From: Acidobacteriota bacterium
GTDB lineage: Bacteria > Acidobacteriota > Holophagae > Holophagales > Holophagaceae
NCBI GenBank assembly: GCA_016213735.1
Contig: JACQZU010000024.1
Coordinates: 1-64,000, forward strand
Length of the DNA: 64,000 nucleotides
Direction: 5' to 3'
Under the pieces are notes generated by a model. That model was not told where the DNA came from, ran no database searches, and saw only the letters and a list, made by a program, of their open reading frames with translations. Shown in pieces: positions 43,358 through 51,410 of this stretch (position 1 is its first letter; each line of letters begins with the position of its first letter). The position numbers and the translations under genes are program-made.

Positions 43358-44355
43358 TGCTGAGCCACCTGAGCCTCGCCGCGCTGCTCTGGATCCCCCG
43401 GGGGCCTTCGGGCAGCACCGACCTCCGTCCCGTGATGGACCGTTTCGAGCGGGAGTGCCTGGGCCGGGGGGGCGCAGCCTGCGCCCAGCTCCAGGCCCAG
43501 CTGGAGCGGGCCCTCTACGACGACCTCATGACCATGGAGCTGGGGGGCAAGTCCCCGGACCGGCGCCTGCTGCGGGTGGCGGCCCGGGCCGAACTTCCCG
43601 AGCTGGCGGCCTTCGGCCTGCGCCGCCTGGCGCGGCGCAGTTCCCCCGAGGACGCCCCCCTGGCCCTGGCGGGCCTGGAGAATCCCTGCGCCGCGGTGCG
43701 CGCCGCCGCCTCCGACCTGGCCCGCTCCCTCAACGATCCCCAGCTGCGCCGCCTCAACGCCCGCCGGGGCAACCTGGGCGGGGACTCCAAGTCCGGCCTC
43801 GTGCCCACGCGGGTCCCAGGCGCCGCGGAGCTGGCAGGCGCCCCCTATCCCGGGGCGGCCTACTCCTACGCCACCAGCCGCAAGGACCTGGCGATCTTTC
43901 GCACGGGGGACCCTCCGGACCGGGTCATCGCCGGCCTCCGGGGGAAGCGGGTGCTCAGCGCCTCCGAGATCAAGGCCCTGAAGCCCCCCAAGGGCGGGAA
44001 GGCCCAGGACGAGGCCATGGCCGCCGAGATGATGCAGGCCATGATGAGCGGCAAGGACCCCCAGAAGCTCGTGCAGGAGATGCAGACCCGGGCCCAGGCC
44101 CAGAACGTGGACTGGACCCGGGGCATCGAAGGCGCCGAGGGCGTCGCGAACGTCCGCTACGTGGTGCTGGAGGAAACGTCCCAGAAGCTGCCCGTCAAGG
44201 TGGTGGCGGTGTTCCGGGACGAGGCCCTGGGCGCCACGGGGCTGGCCTACCACCTCACGCCCCAGTCCCCCGGCTACGCCATGGCGGCCAAGGGCGGCAA
44301 GGTGGACGCCGCCTACCTCCAGGCCCTCCAGCAGCTGCAGATGCGGCGGGACTGA
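43357..44355 (+). CDS. exported protein with HEAT-like helical repeats
   Basis: This is a 332-residue protein with a weak signal sequence (HLSLAALLWIP). Residues 60-140 look like HEAT/Armadillo helices (LPELAAFGLRRLAR, LENPCAAVRAAASDLAR). The C-terminal half is mixed, with a Met-rich helix (MAAEMMQAMMSGKD) and strands near VRYVVLEET. Function unknown. The ATG shares a base with the upstream stop. It is the last of the three-gene set with the TMTC-like protein. Confidence 0.68.
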   Translation: MLSHLSLAALLWIPRGPSGSTDLRPVMDRFERECLGRGGAACAQLQAQLERALYDDLMTMELGGKSPDRRLLRVAARAELPELAAFGLRRLARRSSPEDAPLALAGLENPCAAVRAAASDLARSLNDPQLRRLNARRGNLGGDSKSGLVPTRVPGAAELAGAPYPGAAYSYATSRKDLAIFRTGDPPDRVIAGLRGKRVLSASEIKALKPPKGGKAQDEAMAAEMMQAMMSGKDPQKLVQEMQTRAQAQNVDWTRGIEGAEGVANVRYVVLEETSQKLPVKVVAVFRDEALGATGLAYHLTPQSPGYAMAAKGGKVDAAYLQALQQLQMRRD

Positions 44356-44439
44356 CAGCCATCCCCGGGGACCACGGCCACCTTCCGGGACGGGAACGGG
44401 GTCGAAAGGCCAGGGAATCCTTTGTCTGCAGAGCCGGGG

Positions 44440-46173
44440 TCAGGGGATGGGGAGGAATTCGTCCCTCTTCCTTCGGGCGCGGTCCATCAGGACCTTGAAC
44501 GGGGGGTCGCGGCGCAGGGGGGCGAGGAGTGTGTCGACCCGCTCGAAGAAGTCGACGTTGACGAAGCCCAGGTGAATGGTGTTCCCCAACCAGTGAAGGG
44601 CCGCTTTCTTTTCTCCCACGGCCGCCAGGCAGTCCGCGCAGCCCCAGGACATCTCGCGGTCCCGCCGGGCGTAGGGCCCCAGGGCGGCGACGCCGGCCAG
44701 GACCGCCCCGCGGTCCCTCGAAAGCGCGCCCAAGTGCATGTCCGCCCAGGCCGCGTAGGATGGCACCGTGGCCTTGAACGCCTCCAGGTTTTCCCTGGCC
44801 GCTTCTCTGCGTCCCGCATGGATCAGGGCGACGGCCTGGAATCCGAGGATCAGGGGGTCCTCCGGTCGCAGGGCCGCCCCCAACCGGAACCTCTCCTCGG
44901 CGGCCGCCAGGTCGCCGGCCAGCAGCTCGCAGTGGGCGCGCCCCCACAGGGCCCAGGGGTTCAGAGGGTCCATCCAAAGGGCCCGGTCCGCGCATTCCCG
45001 GGACTCCCCGGCCCTTCCCAGAAGGCCCAGGGTATTGGCGAGGAAGGCCAGGGCCTCGCTGCTCCGCTGCTGGGCGGCGGCCTGCGACAGGGTCTGTCGC
45101 GCCGCGCCGAGGTCGCCCCGGGTCCACGCCACGAGCCCCTTGCCCAGGAGGGCCTGGTGGCAGAGCGCGTCGAGGGCGAGCGCTTCGTCCGCACTGCGTT
45201 CCGCCCGAAGCAGGGTTTCCTCCAAAGGCTTGAACCCTGCATTGTGGTACTGCCAATGGATGAGGCCCTGGGTCGCGTGGAGCAGCGCGTGGGCCCCGAC
45301 CAAGGACAGGGCCTGGTCCGTGAAGGCCAGGGCTCGGTCCAAGCCCGATTCCGTAAAGGTGCGGATGTGCTGCATCGCCTGGAGGTAGGCTTCAAGCGCG
45401 CGTATGTCCCGGAAGGGGCGCACCGACAGACGGCGATCCTCTCCCGGGGTCAGCGTGACTTCCAGGGCCTGGACGATGCGTCTGGAGATGCTTTCCTGAA
45501 ACCGGAAAATATCCTCGAAGGGGCCGTCGAATTTCTCGGCCCAAAGGTGCCGCTCCGAGGGAGCGTCGATGAGCCGGACACTGACCCTCAGCCGGCCGTC
45601 CCCTTTCCGGACGCTGCCCTCCAGGATGTACCGCACCTTCAACTCCCGGGCGATCTCCGGCAGCCGCTTGGAAGTCTCCTTGTAGTGCATGGCCGAGGTG
45701 CGGGAGATCACCCCGAGCGCGCGGACCCGCGAGAGGTCCGAGATCAACTCCTCGGTCAATCCGTCGGCGACGTAGGCATTCTCTGGATCAGGGCTGAGGT
45801 TGGCGAAGGGAAGAACCGCGAGGGAGGCCTCGATTCCTTCGATTGACGTGATGTCGTCGCATTCCACCGGCACCAGGAGCCGGTACCCGCGCCGTGGGAG
45901 CGTTTCCACCAGGGCCGGGGCCTTCCCGTCGTCCCCCAGGGCCCGTCGCAGCTTCCGCACGATGGAGTTCAGGCCCCCCTCGAAGTCGCCGTGCCGGCGC
46001 CCCGGCCAGAGCCTCCGCTGGAGATCCTCGCGGCTCACGGGCTGCCCCCTGGCGCGGCAGAGCAGGAGGAGCACCTGGAAGGCCTGCTCCGGAAGTCCGA
46101 TCCGTTCCTCCCCCCGCCGGAGCTCCCCCGTCCGTTCCTCGAGCCGGAAGGAGGAGAAGGCATGGGTGCTCAT
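44440..46173 (-). CDS. winged-helix regulator with FlgO-like and TPR regions
   Basis: This is a 577-residue protein. Residues 1-105 are an OmpR/CadC-type winged helix (FQVLLLLCRARGQPVSREDL, VETLPRRGYRLL). Residues 115-235 match the FlgO-like/adenylate-cyclase-associated segment (LAVLPFANLSPDPENAYVADGLTEELISDLSR, abbreviated as LAVLPFANLS). TPR repeats fill the rest. No membrane span, unlike CadC. It ends in a basic tail with RRKRDEF. Target genes unknown; it is divergent from a lipoprotein gene. Confidence 0.83.
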   Translation of the reverse strand: MSTHAFSSFRLEERTGELRRGEERIGLPEQAFQVLLLLCRARGQPVSREDLQRRLWPGRRHGDFEGGLNSIVRKLRRALGDDGKAPALVETLPRRGYRLLVPVECDDITSIEGIEASLAVLPFANLSPDPENAYVADGLTEELISDLSRVRALGVISRTSAMHYKETSKRLPEIARELKVRYILEGSVRKGDGRLRVSVRLIDAPSERHLWAEKFDGPFEDIFRFQESISRRIVQALEVTLTPGEDRRLSVRPFRDIRALEAYLQAMQHIRTFTESGLDRALAFTDQALSLVGAHALLHATQGLIHWQYHNAGFKPLEETLLRAERSADEALALDALCHQALLGKGLVAWTRGDLGAARQTLSQAAAQQRSSEALAFLANTLGLLGRAGESRECADRALWMDPLNPWALWGRAHCELLAGDLAAAEERFRLGAALRPEDPLILGFQAVALIHAGRREAARENLEAFKATVPSYAAWADMHLGALSRDRGAVLAGVAALGPYARRDREMSWGCADCLAAVGEKKAALHWLGNTIHLGFVNVDFFERVDTLLAPLRRDPPFKVLMDRARRKRDEFLPIP

Positions 46174-46350
46174 GGGGGGGCCGTGGACCCATGGTAGACC
46201 CGAATCCTCCCAGGCCGTGCCCGAGGTGACCCCTGAAGTCATGTGGAGAGCATGTGAAAGTCAGGCCTGGACGCCCCACCCTGGACCCATCCAAGGAAAC
46301 CCCGAGAACCCAGGGCCCGCTCGTCGTCCAGTTCCGTCATGGAGGTCCCC

Positions 46351-46851
46351 ATGAAGTTCATGCTTCCCCTCCTTTTCGCCCTCCTCGCGGTTCCAGGCTG
46401 CAAGGGCCGGGAGTCCACCCTCACCGAGTTCCAGAAGGCGCAGGTCACGGAAGAGGTTCTGGCCGCCATGAAGCCGTTGGCGGAAGCCTTCGCCCGGGTT
46501 GACATCGAGGCCGCCCTGAGGATGTGCCACCGCAGTCCAGACTTCGGGCTGGTGATGCCCGAGGGGAAGGCGCTGGGCTTTGAGGAACTCCGGGCCCTGG
46601 GGAAGGAGATGGCGGGCGGCCTTCAGAAGCAGACCTTCACCCCGGCCCGCGAGAAGGTGATCGTGGTGTCCCCGGACGCGGCGCTCTACTGCTGGCAGGG
46701 GCGCATCGACCTGCTCCAAAAGGATGGGGCCATCCTTCGTTCGGACCCCTACAGCCTCACCTACCTGATTCGCAAGGTTGAGGGACGCTGGAGTTTCGCC
46801 TACGGCCACGAATCCGGGGTGCCCTACCAGGTGGTGAAACAGCCCGGATGA
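46351..46851 (+). CDS. lipoprotein with NTF2-like/SnoaL-like domain
   Basis: This is a 166-residue protein with a lipobox (LLAVPGC) and a domain of the NTF2-like type (MKPLAEAFARVDIEAALRMC, FGLVMPEGKALGFEELRAL, WSFAYGHES), often described as DUF4440/SnoaL-like. Function unknown; the pocket of this fold binds small ligands. GGAGG precedes the ATG. It diverges from the winged-helix regulator. Confidence 0.75.
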   Translation: MKFMLPLLFALLAVPGCKGRESTLTEFQKAQVTEEVLAAMKPLAEAFARVDIEAALRMCHRSPDFGLVMPEGKALGFEELRALGKEMAGGLQKQTFTPAREKVIVVSPDAALYCWQGRIDLLQKDGAILRSDPYSLTYLIRKVEGRWSFAYGHESGVPYQVVKQPG

Positions 46852-46889
46852 AGGGGGGCCGTTCCCCGGTCCAAGGCCCGAGGGCCCGC

Positions 46890-47468
46890 TCATCCCTTGA
46901 CGTGGCACTCCAGGCACTTCACGGGGCCCTTGCCCTGCTTCTCGTGGCAGGCCTTGCACAGGGCGTGGGCGGGGTCCTTGCCGAGGGGGATCTTCTGCGG
47001 GGGTTTGGTGCTGTGGCAGTCGGCGCAGGCCAAGCGTTTGCCGTGCGCGGCGTGGTTGAAGGTCACGGTGCCCATCTTGGTGGCGTAGGTTCGCACGGCG
47101 GGGGGGGCCGGGGCAGCCTGGGACTCGGGTCGGGCTTCCAGAACCTTCGTGGCGGGCGATGATGGGGCCGCGGCGGGAACGGGAGCTGGCCGGGGGGCGG
47201 GCGCAGCCGGTCCAGGGGCCTCGGTCCTGGGCGACGGGGATGCCTTGGGGACGGGGGTTCCGGCGGGGGGGGCGGAGGCCGGCTTGGCGGCCGGAGCCTC
47301 CGGGGAGGCGTGCTCCGCAGGAGGGGGTGAGGTCTTCGGCGAGGCCTGGGCCGGGGCGGGAGCAGCCGCCGGGGCAGCCGCCGGATCTGATTTGGGGGAC
47401 TCCCCCTTGCCGCAAGCCAGGCCGAGGGCCAGGAGAAAGGTCAGGGCGAGCCGATTCCCTCGTCGCAT
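46890..47468 (-). CDS. triheme class III cytochrome c lipoprotein
   Basis: This is a 192-residue protein. A lipobox (LGLAC) is followed by about 110 residues of Ala/Pro-rich linker, then a short c3-like domain with three CxxCH haem sites (CADCH, CKACH, CLECH) and the FNHAAHG segment, which supplies a distal His. Electron transfer at the cell surface or periplasm is the likely role. GGAAGG precedes the ATG chosen; an earlier ATG two codons upstream is also possible. Confidence 0.85.
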   Translation of the reverse strand: MRRGNRLALTFLLALGLACGKGESPKSDPAAAPAAAPAPAQASPKTSPPPAEHASPEAPAAKPASAPPAGTPVPKASPSPRTEAPGPAAPAPRPAPVPAAAPSSPATKVLEARPESQAAPAPPAVRTYATKMGTVTFNHAAHGKRLACADCHSTKPPQKIPLGKDPAHALCKACHEKQGKGPVKCLECHVKG

Positions 47469-47575
47469 GGACATCCCTTCCGGAAGGCCCTCCGGGGCCG
47501 TCAGGCTCCACGGTGACAGGAGGGCCGCGGGGAAGGAAAGGACCCCCGAGTGCAGGCCCAGCCCTATCATGGGGA

Positions 47576-48049
47576 ATGCCGGAGGCCTTGAAACCAAGAG
47601 GGAAGCTCTTCCTGTGGACGGGCGTCGTCCTGGGCCTGGGCTTTTGGGTGATCGAGGCCCTGCTCCACACCTACGTCTTCCACCAGCACCCCCTTCAGGA
47701 GGAACTGTTCCCCTTCGGGGATCCCAACGAAATGTGGATGCGGATCATGATCGCCGTCGGCTTCGTGGTGTTCGGAGTCGTCACCCAAAGGCTTCACGAC
47801 CGGATCGCCGGTGAGAAGGCACGGATCGACCGGATCAACGCGGATCTGGTGCAGGCCATGACGGAGATCAGGACCTTGACGGGGATTCTCCCGGTGTGCG
47901 CCCAGTGCAAGAAGATCCGCGACGGACCGGGGAGCTGGCAGCGCATGGAAGCCTACCTGGCCGACCACGCGGGGGTGGGCTTCACCCACGGGCTCTGCCC
48001 TGAATGCGAGGCGGCCTTCAGGGCGGAATTCCGCCAGGAAGGCCGCTAG
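47576..48049 (+). CDS. membrane protein with a cysteine-rich sensor-type C-terminal module
   Basis: This is a 157-residue protein with two membrane segments (about 10-30 and 50-70), a coiled-coil linker (KARIDRINADLVQAMTEIRTL) and a conserved C-terminal block with LPVCAQCKKIRDGPGSW, then FTHGLCPECE. That block is widespread at the end of sensor kinases and response regulators and probably binds metal through its four cysteines. Here it is without a kinase. TATCAT five bases before the ATG may be a leaderless -10 box. Confidence 0.7.
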   Translation: MPEALKPRGKLFLWTGVVLGLGFWVIEALLHTYVFHQHPLQEELFPFGDPNEMWMRIMIAVGFVVFGVVTQRLHDRIAGEKARIDRINADLVQAMTEIRTLTGILPVCAQCKKIRDGPGSWQRMEAYLADHAGVGFTHGLCPECEAAFRAEFRQEGR

Positions 48050-48060
48050 GCCCTCGGGCC

Positions 48061-48094
48061 AAAAAAGGTGAGGGCCGCTTTCGCGGCCCTCACC
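48061..48094 (-). terminator. intrinsic terminator of citrate synthase gene
   Basis: A 12-bp perfect stem (GGTGAGGGCCGC / GCGGCCCTCACC, loop TTTC) ends on the minus strand in a run of six T, 18 bases after the citrate synthase stop. It may also stop reading from the opposite side. Confidence 0.85.
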
Positions 48095-48112
48095 GGTGGG
48101 TTCACCCGGGCC

Positions 48113-49435
48113 CTACTCGCGGCCGCCGGCGGCGGCCCACTTCTCGAGCATCGCCGTGGTGACCGACTTGGGGCGCTCCAGGGCGTAGCCCAGGCCGCGA
48201 TCCCAAGTGATGTTGGCCATGCAGCCCAGGGCGCGGCCCACGCCGAAGAGGACGGTGTAGAAGTCCCACTCCTTGACCCCGTAGTACCACTGGATGACGC
48301 CAGACTGGGCGTCCACGTTGGGCCAGGGGTTCTTGGTCTTGCCGTGCTCGGTGAGCACGCCGGGGGCCACCTCGTAGATCATGGACACCAGCTTGAAGAG
48401 GGGGTCGTCCTTCAGGCCCGGGGTGGCAAGGCAGAACTCGCGCTGGGCGGCGTAGCGGGGATCGGTCTTGCGCAGGACCGCGTGGCCGTAGCCGGGAACC
48501 ACCTGGCCGGCGTTCAGCGTGTCCCACAGGGCCTTGGTGACATTCTCCTTGGTGGGCTCGGCGCCGTTCAGCTTCTTCTCGAAGTCCATGATCCAGCTCA
48601 GGACCTCCTGGTTGGCCAGGCCGTGGAGGGGGCCCGCCAGGCCATTGAGGCCCGCGCTGTAGGCATAGTAGGGATCGGAGAGGGCGCTGTGCACCAGGTG
48701 GGTGGTGTGGGCGCTGACGTTGCCGCTCTCGTGGTCGCTGTGCAGGATGAAGTACATGCGGGCCACGTCCTCGTATTCCTTGGACTGCCCGATCATCCGC
48801 GCGTAGTTGGCGCCGGCGTCCGCGGTCGGATCGATCGCCCCCTGCTTGTCGCCACGGTACTTCAGGTTGTAGATGAAGGCGGCGATGATCGGGATCCGGG
48901 CCACGAGGTCGTAGGCGTCCTCGTAGACGTATTCCCACGCGGCGTTCTTGTTGAACTTGCCGCTGTTGTAGTAGCCCTTGAACTTCGAGTCCTTCTCCAG
49001 GGCCAGCATGCCCACGGAGAGCATGACCATCGGGTGCGTGTCGGCGGGGAGGGCCCGGATGGCCTTCCAGACGTACTCGGGCACGGCCTGGCGCACCTTC
49101 CACTCGGCCAGAACCTCGTCCACCTCGGCCTGGCTCGGAACGTCACCGGTGAGCAGGAACCACCAGAAGGATTCCACCGTCGGGTAGGTGGAGCCCGGTG
49201 CCTTGGGGAGGGCCTCGAAGGTCTCGGGGATGGTCTTGCCGCGGAAGCGGATGCCTTCCTGGGGGTCCAGGTAGGAAATGTCGGTGACCAGGCAGCGGAC
49301 GTCGCGGGCGCCGCCGATGCACTGGTCGATGGTCACGTGGTCGATGACCACCTTCCCGTGCTCCTTGGTCAGCGCCGTGGTGCGCGGGCGGAACTCGGCG
49401 ATTTTCTCGGCGAGTTTGGTTTTCAGCATGCTCAT
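48113..49435 (-). CDS. gltA: citrate synthase, mitochondrial/eukaryote-like type
   Basis: This is a 440-residue citrate synthase that joins oxaloacetate and acetyl-CoA. Residues 232-270 read HSDHESGNVSAHTTHLVHSA and GLNGLAGPLHGLANQEVL, and near 313 GYGHAVLRKTDPR and near 372 NVDAQSGVIQWYYG. These match mitochondrial enzymes closely; in typical E. coli-type GltA the segments differ. Pig-heart-like catalytic His, His, Asp are all present. The same type is known in Geobacteraceae and other anaerobes. GGAGG precedes the ATG. The gene is alone with a strong terminator. Confidence 0.93.
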   Translation of the reverse strand: MSMLKTKLAEKIAEFRPRTTALTKEHGKVVIDHVTIDQCIGGARDVRCLVTDISYLDPQEGIRFRGKTIPETFEALPKAPGSTYPTVESFWWFLLTGDVPSQAEVDEVLAEWKVRQAVPEYVWKAIRALPADTHPMVMLSVGMLALEKDSKFKGYYNSGKFNKNAAWEYVYEDAYDLVARIPIIAAFIYNLKYRGDKQGAIDPTADAGANYARMIGQSKEYEDVARMYFILHSDHESGNVSAHTTHLVHSALSDPYYAYSAGLNGLAGPLHGLANQEVLSWIMDFEKKLNGAEPTKENVTKALWDTLNAGQVVPGYGHAVLRKTDPRYAAQREFCLATPGLKDDPLFKLVSMIYEVAPGVLTEHGKTKNPWPNVDAQSGVIQWYYGVKEWDFYTVLFGVGRALGCMANITWDRGLGYALERPKSVTTAMLEKWAAAGGRE

Positions 49436-49654
49436 GTGGCCTCCATCAGCAAGGGGTCCCATTGGTTAATGAGGACGGTTGGCTGGAACGGGGTGGGCGG
49501 AGAATGCCCGGGAGATGGAATCCGGGGCGGAATGGGCGTTTCTCAAGGATGGGCTGTGCTGCATCCGATGTGGACCGCCGGGCAGTTTATCGTGATATGA
49601 GGCACATTCGATTCAGATCCCCCGACTTGTCAGCGAATTGAAAGGCAAGGGAGG

Positions 49655-50674
49655 ATGAAAGAGCGCCGGAGGGCCCGGGGGGCCACCTTCCAGGCCCGCA
49701 ACCCGCCGGAGAAACACGCCTTGCACCTGAGACTCTTGTCCATCCTTCTTGGCGCGGCCGCCCTTTTGACGGCGCAGGAAAGCCCTCGCCCCAATCGGGT
49801 CGTGTGGTTCGAGATGCTGCCGGAACCTCTGCCGGACGGGCGTCCCGCCCTGGCCCTCGAGGGAACCAGCCAGTTCCTCCGCCCGGACTTCGAACGCAGC
49901 GGAGACGGCCGAAGCTTCGCCCGCCTGGACGGGGAAGAATGGCAGCTCACCGCGGACCTGCCCCTGCGCCTGGGCCCGGGTTTCCTCAACCTTCGGGTGC
50001 GCGCGGTGAACCGAGGCGGTGGCTTCCTGGACCAGGCTTTTGCCACCTGGCACGCCCTTCTGGGGGTGCCCCAGGGAGGGCGGGACCAGGTTCCCAAATA
50101 TCGTTTCGAATACGCCCTGGTGAGGGATGGACGGGTGGTGGCCCGCCTGGACCATTCCCGCACCACGCTGATGCCCCTGGACCTGAGCTGGCAAATCCCC
50201 TGGGGCGACCAGGGGGCCGGGGCCCGGACCGGGGTTGCCGTGCAGGGGAGCCCCGGAATGGGCAGGGATGAATTCCAGTCCACAGGAGGAACCCACCTTG
50301 TGGTGGGCGCCGCCGCCTGGCGGGGGTGGGGCGCCTTCCGGATCCACGGCCAGGTGGAGCGGGCCTTCCTCGGCCTGCCCGAAGGCAGCCCCTGGCGCAC
50401 CGTCATGGCCCGGCGCCAGGTGAGCCGTGTGTGGGCCGGGGCCGCCTGGGAGGGCAAGGGTGCCGGTCTGCTCTCCGGACTGGGCCTGGACCTGAGCGTG
50501 GGCTACCAGGGCAGCCCCTACCAGGTGGGGATCGCGCGGGTGGACCGTGCCGGATGGCAGCAGCATTGGACCTTCAGCCACCGTCGCTTCCCCCGCTGGC
50601 GCTTCACCTTCAGCGAGGAGGCGGGCACCTATACCGCGCCGGACATCACGGGGGCGCTGGTCTACCGGTTCTGA
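49655..50674 (+). CDS. DUF3187 family outer-membrane protein
   Basis: This is a 339-residue exported protein with a signal segment starting at about residue 23 (HLRLLSILLGAAALLTAQ), so a downstream start near 49721 (TTG) is possible. The body has alternating strands and ends YRF, as barrels do. FLNLRVRAVNRGGGFLD..DAFHxxLG and RTGVAVQGSPGM fit DUF3187, which is found in outer membranes of many proteobacteria. Function unknown. The ATG lies 27 bases after a GGGAGG. Confidence 0.68.
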   Translation: MKERRRARGATFQARNPPEKHALHLRLLSILLGAAALLTAQESPRPNRVVWFEMLPEPLPDGRPALALEGTSQFLRPDFERSGDGRSFARLDGEEWQLTADLPLRLGPGFLNLRVRAVNRGGGFLDQAFATWHALLGVPQGGRDQVPKYRFEYALVRDGRVVARLDHSRTTLMPLDLSWQIPWGDQGAGARTGVAVQGSPGMGRDEFQSTGGTHLVVGAAAWRGWGAFRIHGQVERAFLGLPEGSPWRTVMARRQVSRVWAGAAWEGKGAGLLSGLGLDLSVGYQGSPYQVGIARVDRAGWQQHWTFSHRRFPRWRFTFSEEAGTYTAPDITGALVYRF

Positions 50675-51001
50675 GCGGTGGGGAGGTCGAGGGCCTGGGG
50701 TGCGGTGATTCCGTATGCTCCCTTCCTTCCCGTGCACCGGGGGCTGCATGCGCACGCGAACGCGGCGGACCTGGAGGCGGCCCTGACCCTCCTCCTGGAC
50801 CGCAGGGCCTGCCGGGGTGCCGAAGGGGCCGCCGCGAATCGGCCCGTGGGCGGGTGGAAGCTTTGACCCGGATCCAGGTTCCGCCCCCTGAACCCCCATC
50901 CCCCCCGGGATTCACCAAGCCCCTTCCAGCCTTCACCACGGGCGTGCCTGGGTCCTGTCGACTCGCGACGCCCCTTGCTAGGATGTCCTTGAAGGCGCCC
51001 C
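50675..51001. other. intergenic region, no convincing gene
   Basis: About 330 bases between the DUF3187 and PilZ genes. Short open frames on both strands do not look like proteins. The only feature I see is TAGGAT at 50979-50984, 17 bases before the PilZ start, a likely -10 box. Confidence 0.5.
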
Positions 51002-51358
51002 ATGAACCATAACCCCAACAAGCGGGCCTACGCCCGCATTCCGGTGAACTACCGCGTCAAGGTGGTCACGGCGAGGGACATGGTGCAGTACAGTCTGGCG
51101 CTCAATGTGAGTCGCGGCGGCATCCTCCTGGCCCCTCAGCCCGCCCTGCCCCTCGGGGCCCAGGTGGGCGTGGCGATCTTCCTGACGGACACCGGCGGAG
51201 ACCGGCGCGTCGTCACCCGGGGCATCGTCCTCCGGAGCGACGGCTCGGGCAACGCCATCCGGTTCATCGAGGACATGGACGAGGCCAGCTTCGAGGCCCT
51301 GGCCCGCATGGTTCCCACCCTGGATCCTTGCGGCGAGGCCGCGAAGGCCAGCGCGTAG
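51002..51358 (+). CDS. single-domain PilZ protein
   Basis: This is a 118-residue PilZ protein with KRAYARIPVNYRVKV (RxxxR motif) and NVSRGGIL (second motif), and GNAIRFIEDMDE near the end. Binds c-di-GMP by homology. It lies 52 bases before lysS; a TAGACT between them suggests that lysS has its own promoter. Confidence 0.88.
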   Translation: MNHNPNKRAYARIPVNYRVKVVTARDMVQYSLALNVSRGGILLAPQPALPLGAQVGVAIFLTDTGGDRRVVTRGIVLRSDGSGNAIRFIEDMDEASFEALARMVPTLDPCGEAAKASA

Positions 51359-51379
51359 GCTCCCTCCCGGACCCTCCGG

Positions 51380-51385
51380 TAGACT
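51380..51385 (+). promoter_or_regulatory. candidate -10 box (TAGACT) of lysS
   Basis: TAGACT lies 25 bases before the lysS ATG, with TGGAG ahead of the start. The same hexamer precedes several genes in the window. Confidence 0.35.
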
Positions 51386-51410
51386 GGTCGGCTACGGACC
51401 TGGAGTCTCC

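Noticed and set aside
50678-50866. 62-residue open frame after the DUF3187 gene
   Set aside because: No ribosome site, no similarity to a known small protein, and amino-acid content typical of random GC-rich DNA.
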